Source: Hyalangium gracile (lineage in GTDB: Bacteria > Myxococcota > Myxococcia > Myxococcales > Myxococcaceae). From it: 64,000 nucleotides of DNA. Below are positions 34,588 through 41,213 of the stretch, piece after piece. The stretch lies in contig NZ_JAHXBG010000001.1 of NCBI RefSeq assembly GCF_020103725.1, forward strand, positions 744,001 to 808,000, given 5' to 3'. Position 1 is the first letter of the stretch, and each line of letters opens with the position of its first letter. The position numbers and the translations under genes were made by a program. A model generated the notes under the pieces. It did no database searches, was not told where the DNA came from, and saw only the letters and a program-made list of their open reading frames with translations.

Positions 34588-35697
34588 ATGACGGTGACGC
34601 GGCTGGAGATAGCGGGGTACCGCTCGGTGAGGAGCCTCGAGTTGCCGGTGCATCCGGTGACGGTGGTGGTGGGGCCGAACGGGAGCGGGAAGACGAACCT
34701 GTACCGAGCGCTGTACCTGCTGCAGGCGGCGGCGGAGGGGAGGCTGGCGAGGACGCTGGCGGAGGAGGGCGGCACGCCGAGCGTGGTGTGGGCGGGGCCG
34801 CGAGAGCACAAGAAGCCGGTGCGGATGACCATCGGGGTGACGCTGGATGACGAGCTGGCGTACGAGCTGAGCTGCGGCATCGTGCCGAAGGATCCGTCAG
34901 AGCCGGCGACACTGTTCCTGTTGGATCCGGAGGTGAAGGAGGAGCACCTGTGGGCGCTGGCGGGAGGGCGGCGCGCGGTGCTGATGGAGCGCAAGGACCG
35001 GACGGCGTTCCTGAGGGATTCGGAGGGGAAGCGGGTGACGTTCCCCACGCAGCTGTGGAGCGCGGAGTCGGTGCTGGATCAGCTGGCGGAGCCGCAGCGC
35101 TTCCCGAGGTTGTCGGAGGTGCAGAGGACGCTCAGGGCCTGGCGCTTCTACCACCAGTTCCGGACGGACCTGGAGGCCCCGGCGAGGCAGCCGCAGATAG
35201 GCGTGAGGACGACGGCGCTGACGCACGACGGGAGGGACCTGGCGGCGGCGTTGGGGACGATCCGGGAGATTGGGGACAAGCGAGGGCTGGCGAAGGCGAT
35301 CGACGACGCATTCCCGGGAGCGGAGCTGGCGGTGGAGGCGCCGCAGGGGCGCTTCAGCCTGTCGATGCGGATGCCGGGGTTGAACCGACCGATGGCGGCG
35401 AGCGAGCTGTCGGACGGGACGTTGAGATACCTGTGCCTGCTGGCGGCGCTGCTGAGCCCGCGCCCGCCGCCATTCGTGGCCTTGAACGAGCCGGAGACGA
35501 GCCTGCACCCGGACCTGCTGGGCCCGCTGTCGAGGCTGATCGTGGAAGCGGCGAAGCACAGCCAGATCTGGGTGACGACGCACGCGGAGCCGCTGGCGGA
35601 AGCCATCTCGCGGCACACGGGCTACGAGCCGGTGCGACTGGTGAAGCACCTGGGAGCCACGGAGGTGGAGGGCACGCAGGTGCGCGAGGAGGAGTGA
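34588..35697 (+). CDS. RecF/OLD-like AAA ATPase (COG4637-like), operon with HEAT-serpin
   Basis: This 369-residue ATPase has a Walker A motif GPNGSGKTN (about residues 28-36), the RLEIAGYRSVRSLELPV opening strand, a signature-like ELSDGTLRYLCLLAALL, Walker B FVALNEPETSLHP and the switch WVTTHAEPLAEA. The length fits the predicted-ATPase group COG4637. No nuclease domain is fused. It starts 5 bp after the HEAT-serpin stop and must be co-expressed with it. Such ATPases often sense DNA or phage structures and gate an effector. What the effector is here is unclear: the HEAT-serpin itself or the downstream ATPase/HNH pair. A 113-bp gap separates it from the next gene. Confidence 0.9.
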   Translation: MTVTRLEIAGYRSVRSLELPVHPVTVVVGPNGSGKTNLYRALYLLQAAAEGRLARTLAEEGGTPSVVWAGPREHKKPVRMTIGVTLDDELAYELSCGIVPKDPSEPATLFLLDPEVKEEHLWALAGGRRAVLMERKDRTAFLRDSEGKRVTFPTQLWSAESVLDQLAEPQRFPRLSEVQRTLRAWRFYHQFRTDLEAPARQPQIGVRTTALTHDGRDLAAALGTIREIGDKRGLAKAIDDAFPGAELAVEAPQGRFSLSMRMPGLNRPMAASELSDGTLRYLCLLAALLSPRPPPFVALNEPETSLHPDLLGPLSRLIVEAAKHSQIWVTTHAEPLAEAISRHTGYEPVRLVKHLGATEVEGTQVREEE

Positions 35698-35810
35698 CGA
35701 GGGCCAACCGCATGCGTTACCCCCGCGAGAGTCACTTGGTGAGTTCTCTAACGCCTGCCTGAATTGAGGTACTCCGCTGCGCGCCCTGTATCCGAGGTGA
35801 GGCACGCGGA

Positions 35811-37388
35811 ATGCTCTTCAGCGTCGTTCCAGCCAGCACCGAGGTGGCCCCGGCTCAGCGGGAGAGGGCCTTGCTGATCCGGGAGAAGTGGGACGACCGG
35901 TTCGAGTTCGAGACGACGTTCCTGCTGGTCGTCTTCGACATGAACGGGGCACGCCATGACGTCGGGGCGGTGAAGATCGGCCAGTTCGGGATGGAGAGCC
36001 AGCGCTCACCGGCGCTCCCGGACGACTTCGACAGCCTGGACGAGCGGTTCTTCTCCCTGGGGCAGGACGAGAACTACTACGAGACGCTCAGCCAGCTCGA
36101 GGGCGGCCTGGGGCGCCGCATCCTCGAGGGCCTGAGGGACGTGGCCGACGAGCCCTCCTTGTACGAGCGCGCGCGCCACGAGCCGGTGATGGGCAAGTCG
36201 CTGCTGCGCTTCATCCGCGAGGAGACGGTGCTCGGGCGCTTCCATCGGCTCGCCCGGGGCGACGTGCGGCTCATGGGCTTCAAGTTCGCCTACACGTTCC
36301 CGAGGCCCGAGGGAGCGGACACGCCGCCGCTCTCGCTGTCCTTCGAGGTGAGCCCGCGCTCCCGGCCACCCACGAACATCCACGCGCTGATCGGCAGGAA
36401 TGGAGTCGGCAAGACGCGCTGCCTGAACAGCATGACGCGCTCGCTGGTGGAGCAGCGCCCGGAGGCGGCCCAGGTAGGTGCCTTCGAGTCCCTGGAGGAG
36501 GAGCGGCGCGCGGGGCTCTTCGCCAACCTGGTCTCCGTCACGTTCAGCGCGTTCGATCCCTTCGGCCCGCTGCCCGAGCCTCACGCGATGGGCTACACGT
36601 ACGTGGGGCTGAAGCGGGCTCCCGCCGGAGCCGGGGATGGGCAGAAGCTGCCGCCCAAGACGGTGGATGAGCTGACGGACGACTTCGTGGCGAGCGTCGG
36701 CAGGTGCCGCTCCGGTGCCCGCGCGCTGCGCTGGCGCCGGGCGCTGGAGACGCTGGAGGCTGATCCCCTCTTCAAGGACGAGGACGTGACAGCGCTCGCG
36801 CGGAGTGACGCCGACGTGGGCGAGGCAGGGCGCTCGGAGGGCGAGGGCGCCGGGTGGCGGAGCCGAGCGAAGCGGCTCTACGAGCGGCTGAGCGCGGGGC
36901 ACAAGATAGTGCTGCTGACGCTCACCCGGCTGGTGGAGACGGTGGATGAGCGCACGCTGGTGTTGATCGACGAGCCCGAGGCGCACCTGCACCCGCCGCT
37001 GCTCGCGGCGTTCGTGCGCAGCCTGTCGGACCTGCTCATGCAGCGCAACGGTGTCGCCATCATCGCGACGCACTCGCCAGTGGTGCTCCAGGAGGCGCCG
37101 CGCACGTGCGTGTGGATCCTCCAGCGCTCTGGCGCCGAGGTGCGCGCGGACAGGCCGGGCATCGAGACGTTCGGGGAGAACGTGGGCATCCTCACGCGCG
37201 AAGTCTTCGGGCTGGAGGTGACGCACGCCGGCTTCCACAGGCTGCTGGAGGAGGCGGTGGCCGAGACAGGAGGAGCCTACGAGGCCGTCCTGGAGCGCTT
37301 CGGGAGGCAGCTCGGCACCGAGGCGCGAGTCATCGCGCGCGGGCTGAGCGCGGAGAGCGACTCCGCTCCCCCCGAAGACGCCGCCTGA
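35811..37388 (+). CDS. Septu-like AAA ATPase (PtuA-like)
   Basis: This 525-residue ATPase has an N-terminal region of about 190 residues that I do not recognise. Its Walker A motif GRNGVGKTR is at about 194-202, with a long insertion before the signature (LSAGHKIVLLTLTRL), Walker B LVLIDEPEAHLHPP and the switch ATHSPVVLQE. It is followed 7 bp later by an HNH nuclease gene, the gene order of Septu systems (PtuA ATPase, PtuB nuclease), in which the ATPase inhibits or licenses the nuclease until nucleotide pools or phage signals change. The Septu label is from architecture; related retron and Septu-like pairs share it. Confidence 0.85.
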   Translation: MLFSVVPASTEVAPAQRERALLIREKWDDRFEFETTFLLVVFDMNGARHDVGAVKIGQFGMESQRSPALPDDFDSLDERFFSLGQDENYYETLSQLEGGLGRRILEGLRDVADEPSLYERARHEPVMGKSLLRFIREETVLGRFHRLARGDVRLMGFKFAYTFPRPEGADTPPLSLSFEVSPRSRPPTNIHALIGRNGVGKTRCLNSMTRSLVEQRPEAAQVGAFESLEEERRAGLFANLVSVTFSAFDPFGPLPEPHAMGYTYVGLKRAPAGAGDGQKLPPKTVDELTDDFVASVGRCRSGARALRWRRALETLEADPLFKDEDVTALARSDADVGEAGRSEGEGAGWRSRAKRLYERLSAGHKIVLLTLTRLVETVDERTLVLIDEPEAHLHPPLLAAFVRSLSDLLMQRNGVAIIATHSPVVLQEAPRTCVWILQRSGAEVRADRPGIETFGENVGILTREVFGLEVTHAGFHRLLEEAVAETGGAYEAVLERFGRQLGTEARVIARGLSAESDSAPPEDAA

Positions 37389-37395
37389 GCCAGCC

Positions 37396-38253
37396 ATGCG
37401 TAAGCTCTCCAGGCCCAAGGAGGCACCGGCGACCGTCTTCCTCGAGTGCGTGGAGGGCGTGGCGGAGCTGGGGTTGAGGGAGCGCTTCCTGCGTGTGAGG
37501 CCGGACATCGAGGCGGCCGCCAAGGCGTTCGAGGCCGCCGCGAGGGCGGGAGCGCTCTACACCCTGGAAGAGGAGGAGGATGTCGCGGGGGTGGTGACGA
37601 AGGCGGAGATGTCCGACCTCTACGATGGGAGGATGGCGCGGCGCGGCTCGCCTGGGCGAGCCACCTACGACAGGTTGATGCTGCTGGCGCGCGGTATCTG
37701 CCCCTTGTGCGGACAGCGGACGGTGTCGACGTTGGATCACCACCTGCCGCGCTCGAAGTTCCCGTCGCTCGCCGTGACGCCCGACAACCTGGTCCCGGCG
37801 TGCCTCAACTGCAACCAGGCGAAGCGAGACCAGCGTCCGAGGACGGCGAGGGAGCAGACGTTCCACCCGTACTTCGATGACTTCGGGCAGGAGCCGTGGC
37901 TGCACGCCGAGCTCATCGAGGGGACGCCGCCCAGCGTGCGCTTCTCGGTGCAGCCTCCGGAGAGCTGGCCGGAGGAGCGGGGAGCGCGGGTGAGGCACCA
38001 CTTCAAGACGTACCAGCTGGGCAAGCTCTACGCGGTGCACGCGGGGGTGGAGCTGGTGAACCTGCGGCATGGGCTGCTGTGGCTGCAGAAGAAGGGCGGG
38101 GCGAAGAAGGTGCGCGCCTACCTGAAGGACGAGGCGGCGAGCCGCGCGGCGGCGGAGCCGAACTCCTGGCAGACGGCGCTGTACCAGGCGCTGAGTACGA
38201 GCGAATGGTTCTGCGGCGAGGGGCTCAGGAGGATCCGAGCCCCAGGCCCGTGA
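37396..38253 (+). CDS. HNH endonuclease (PtuB-like)
   Basis: This 285-residue protein carries a zinc-bound HNH module at about residues 100-145: CPLC, then LDHHLPRSKFPSLAV, then NLVPACLNCNQAKRD. The two Cys pairs (CxxC) hold zinc, and the DHH and N...C..CN..K residues form the ββα-metal nuclease site; all are intact. The C-terminal 130 residues are helical and unassigned. It begins 7 bp after the PtuA-like ATPase, so they are an operon and probably a toxin-gate pair acting on phage or cellular nucleic acid. Its last 29 bp overlap the end of the convergent IS66-derived gene. Confidence 0.88.
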   Translation: MRKLSRPKEAPATVFLECVEGVAELGLRERFLRVRPDIEAAAKAFEAAARAGALYTLEEEEDVAGVVTKAEMSDLYDGRMARRGSPGRATYDRLMLLARGICPLCGQRTVSTLDHHLPRSKFPSLAVTPDNLVPACLNCNQAKRDQRPRTAREQTFHPYFDDFGQEPWLHAELIEGTPPSVRFSVQPPESWPEERGARVRHHFKTYQLGKLYAVHAGVELVNLRHGLLWLQKKGGAKKVRAYLKDEAASRAAAEPNSWQTALYQALSTSEWFCGEGLRRIRAPGP

Positions 38254-39235
38254 GCGCCCGTCTCGGCGAGACGCGCCAGCGAGAAGGCAGCAGATGGACG
38301 AGCTCGGCCTGGGGCATGGCCGGGGACAGGCGAGGCAGGACGTCGAGCAGATACTCGACGGGCTCGACGCCGGCCAGCTGGCAGCAGCTCACCAGGGTGA
38401 AGAGGCAGGCGGCCCGTTGGGCACCCGCGTCACTGCTGGCGAGCAGGGGCGCCTCGCGCACGAGCGCCTCGTGCCCCCGGAGCCGCTCGAAGCTGGCGGT
38501 GTCGATGGGGACGAGGCCATCGTAGAGGAAGCGGCGCAGCGACGACTCGTTGTCGAGCACATGATGGATGGCCTGCCCCAGCGCCGAGGAGGGCGGTTCA
38601 TCCGGCAGCCAGCGCATGCACCAGCCCACCAGATCATCATAGGCGGGCTTGCTCAGCTCCTGGCGCCTGGCGCGGCGGACCTCGGGAGACTTCTCGCGGA
38701 GGTCCGCCTCCACGGCATACAGGTGCTGGAAGGTGGCCACGGGCATGCGCGAGCGCAAATCGCCGCGCTCCTGGGCCTCGAGGAAGAGGCGGCGAGGCAG
38801 CAGGTTGCAGCCGCAGGGGATGATGCCCTGCCGTAGCAAGGCTGTCTCGAAGCGGCTGGGGCCGCTGGCGACGACATAGCCCTTGCGCCTGGAGAGCAGG
38901 GGCTCCGGTCCCTGTTGCTCGAGGTTCTCGGCGAGGGGGGAGTAGCGGTAGAGCGCGGTCTGCTCGTCGCCGATGTAGCGCCAGAGGGAGCCGCGCCTTG
39001 GGCGCTGGGCGTGGGAGGCGTCCAGGACGGGCAGGGGCGTGGTGTCCAGGAGCATGATCCTGGCTGCCAGCAGGTCCTCCTCGGCGGCGCGCCACAGGAG
39101 CTGGAGCCGCTCCAGGGTTCCAGCGAGGGGCTCCGCCGCGGTCTGCTCGAGGGGAGACGCGACCCAGCTGAGCACCCGAGCCAGTGCCTCGCCCTCGCGT
39201 CCTGGGAGCAGCAGATCTCTTAGCATCTCGGACAC
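38225..39235 (-). CDS. IS66-type transposase-derived protein, degenerate
   Basis: This 336-residue protein matches the DDE half of IS66 TnpC. Its C-terminal part is diagnostic: QAIHHVLDNESSLRRFL, VPIDTASFERLRGH, SSDAGAQRAACLFTLV, and VEPVEYLLDVLPRL before the terminal LLPSRW. LLDTTPLPVLD keeps the first Asp. The usual second catalytic block (Q/A-D-G-Y) is here VVASGPSRF, so that Asp is lost; the Cys-Trp-Ala-His-Ala-Arg block is also altered, as is the Asn-Asn before the Glu motif. The N-terminal leucine-zipper and zinc-binding regions are absent. The frame is nevertheless open over its whole length. It is a domesticated derivative or a decaying remnant. No terminal inverted repeats or TnpA/TnpB partners were seen. 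Confidence 0.8.
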   Translation of the reverse strand: MSEMLRDLLLPGREGEALARVLSWVASPLEQTAAEPLAGTLERLQLLWRAAEEDLLAARIMLLDTTPLPVLDASHAQRPRRGSLWRYIGDEQTALYRYSPLAENLEQQGPEPLLSRRKGYVVASGPSRFETALLRQGIIPCGCNLLPRRLFLEAQERGDLRSRMPVATFQHLYAVEADLREKSPEVRRARRQELSKPAYDDLVGWCMRWLPDEPPSSALGQAIHHVLDNESSLRRFLYDGLVPIDTASFERLRGHEALVREAPLLASSDAGAQRAACLFTLVSCCQLAGVEPVEYLLDVLPRLSPAMPQAELVHLLPSRWRVSPRRALTGLGLGSS

Positions 39236-39503
39236 CTGGCCGACGCGTGGGGGCAGACGTCCGATTCACTACCTGGAACGTGGGGCGATGGCAAGCCATT
39301 CCAACCTGTAGGCCCTGATGGGCCACATCCCACCTTGGGGGTCGGCCTGGGCGAGGAGACAGCCCCTGGACTCGACGGGTCGGCTGTCACGGCTTGGGAG
39401 GGAGGAAGCCGGAGAGGCTCCTCGGAGGGTGCTGGCTCGGCAGACCCACCTGTCGGGTAGAGTGCCGGGCTTGCCGGACATTTGCAACGGCAGCGAGGAA
39501 CCC

Positions 39504-40922
39504 ATGGCGAAGGAGGAAGCGCCCGAACCGGTTCGACCCCCATCGGCGATGACGGAGGTGGGGGCCTGGAGGCTGCTCGAGCTGCGCAGCTGGGGAGGGT
39601 ACGGCACGGTGTACCGGGCCGAGCCGGTGGGGAGACCTGGGGCGGGCCCGTTCGCGCTCAAGCTCGCGCTGCAAGCGATGGATGCCCGCTTCCTGAGAGA
39701 GGCGGAGCTGCTGCGTCGAGTGCGGCACGCGCATGTGCCGAGGCTCTACGACACGGGGTGGTGGGAGCACCCGGCGGGCCGTTTTCCGTACTTGGTGATG
39801 GAGTGGTTCGAAGGGGTGTCCCTGTATGATTGGGGGCGAGGGCGGGAGCTCAGCTCGAGGCAGGTGCTGAGGGTGCTGGCGTCCGCGGCCAGGGCGTTGG
39901 AGGCGACGCATGCCGTGGAGGCGGTCCACCGCGACGTCAAGGGAGACAACATGCTGGTGCGGCCAGAAGACTCGCATCTCATGCTGCTGGACTTCGGAGC
40001 CGGGGACTTCCGCGGTGCACCCACGCTCACGCGAGAAGTGTTGCCACCGGGGACGCCGGGCTATCGCAGTCCCGAGGCGCTGCGCTTCCAGGAGCGCTAC
40101 TGGAGGACGGCGGGAGTTCGCTACGAGCCAGGACCAGCGGATGATCTCTACGCCTTGGGAGTCACAGCCTACCGGCTGGTGACGGGCGCGTACCCACCGC
40201 CGCCGGTGCCAGGCGAGCAGGTGAAGGAGGACCCGACGATTCCGACGATAGGCTCCGAGCCACCGGAGAAGTGGGCGACGATGAGTCCGGAGTTGGCGGG
40301 GATGATCCGCCAGTTGCTCTCGGAGGAGCCGGCGACGCGAGGGAGCGCGGGCCGGGTGGCCGAGGTGATGGAGGAGGCGGTGGAGAGGAGCGGGCCCGAG
40401 GCGGATCAGCCCATCCGCCGGAGGGCCCAGCGGGTTCCAGGAGGGCGCCAGAGCAAGTGTGGCTCATCGGGTCCTGGGCGGGAGAGGTGGTCCTGGCTGA
40501 GCGTGGCGGCGGGGCTGGCGCTGACAGTGGGGCTCACGACGGCCCTGGTGCTCAGAGGGCAGAGAGACACTGGGGAGCAAGCGCCACCGCGGTTGCTGGA
40601 GGAGGAGGGGCCTCCGGGATGGGAAGAGGGGAGCGCGGATGCGGGCACCTCACTGGCGACGGAGTTGCTCGCGGTGAGCGTGAGCGAGGAGCTGCCCGAG
40701 CCCGGGTGGCAGGGACTTGGAGAGGAGGTACCCAAGGATCCACTGCCGGGGCAGGCAAGGCCACCGTGCAAGCAGCGGGGAGCGGTGGTGATCAACAAGG
40801 GCTGCTGGGGACGTCCGGAGGTTTCAACGCCTCCCTGTGGGGAGGGAGAGTACGAGTGGGAAGGACGCTGCTATCGCCCGCTTCTCGGCCTACCGCGTCC
40901 CGCGACCTCGCAGCCGAGGTAG
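39504..40922 (+). CDS. Membrane-anchored serine/threonine protein kinase
   Basis: This 472-residue Hanks-type kinase has a kinase domain at about 20-310: a Gly-rich loop (RSWGGYGTVYRAE), catalytic loop HRDVKGDN, DFG-equivalent DFGAGD, activation segment GTPGYRSPEAL and ADDLYALGVTAYRLV. The positively charged juxtamembrane stretch is followed by one transmembrane helix (WLSVAAGLALTVGLTTALVL, about 330-350). The external C-terminal region of about 120 residues is acidic, with a small Cys-containing tail (CKQRGAVVINKGCWG, CGEGEYEWEGRCY). The ATG at 39504 has GAGGA just upstream. It faces the convergent STAND gene across 12 bases of its ancestral 3' end. Substrate unknown. Confidence 0.93.
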   Translation: MAKEEAPEPVRPPSAMTEVGAWRLLELRSWGGYGTVYRAEPVGRPGAGPFALKLALQAMDARFLREAELLRRVRHAHVPRLYDTGWWEHPAGRFPYLVMEWFEGVSLYDWGRGRELSSRQVLRVLASAARALEATHAVEAVHRDVKGDNMLVRPEDSHLMLLDFGAGDFRGAPTLTREVLPPGTPGYRSPEALRFQERYWRTAGVRYEPGPADDLYALGVTAYRLVTGAYPPPPVPGEQVKEDPTIPTIGSEPPEKWATMSPELAGMIRQLLSEEPATRGSAGRVAEVMEEAVERSGPEADQPIRRRAQRVPGGRQSKCGSSGPGRERWSWLSVAAGLALTVGLTTALVLRGQRDTGEQAPPRLLEEEGPPGWEEGSADAGTSLATELLAVSVSEELPEPGWQGLGEEVPKDPLPGQARPPCKQRGAVVINKGCWGRPEVSTPPCGEGEYEWEGRCYRPLLGLPRPATSQPR

Positions 40923-40933
40923 AATAGAAAGAC

Positions 40934-41213
40934 TCAGGTGGATGAAGTCTGGCTTATCTCCTCGAGAATGGACCGGACCTGCTCGGCCTCCGGAATGCGG
41001 AGTTCCTCGGCCTTCTTCAGGGCTAGGTGGAGCAAGTCGGTAGCCTGCTGGCGGTCACCCTCATGGTTGCGTGCGAGAAAAAGAAGGGCCAGGTTGGCAC
41101 GCGCTACGAGCAATGAGCGGACGTCGCCCAGCTTCTCGAAGACGGGAAGCTGCTCTTCGCGACGGATGCGCAGGGCCTCGTCGAGCTGGCCGCGGGCCTG
41201 GAGAATGTCGGCA
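40934..41213 (-). pseudogene. Out-of-frame 3' remnant of the STAND-TPR gene
   Basis: In a second frame the minus strand continues as a normal TPR-like ending: REEQLPVFEKLGDVRSL, then LVARANLALLFLARNHEG, then LKKAEELRIPEAEQVRSI and a final stop at 40934. It matches the repeats of the STAND gene, but a frameshift at the 41141-41293 repeat cuts it off. It is presumably the ancestral C-terminus and is now untranslated unless frameshifting occurs. Confidence 0.75.
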
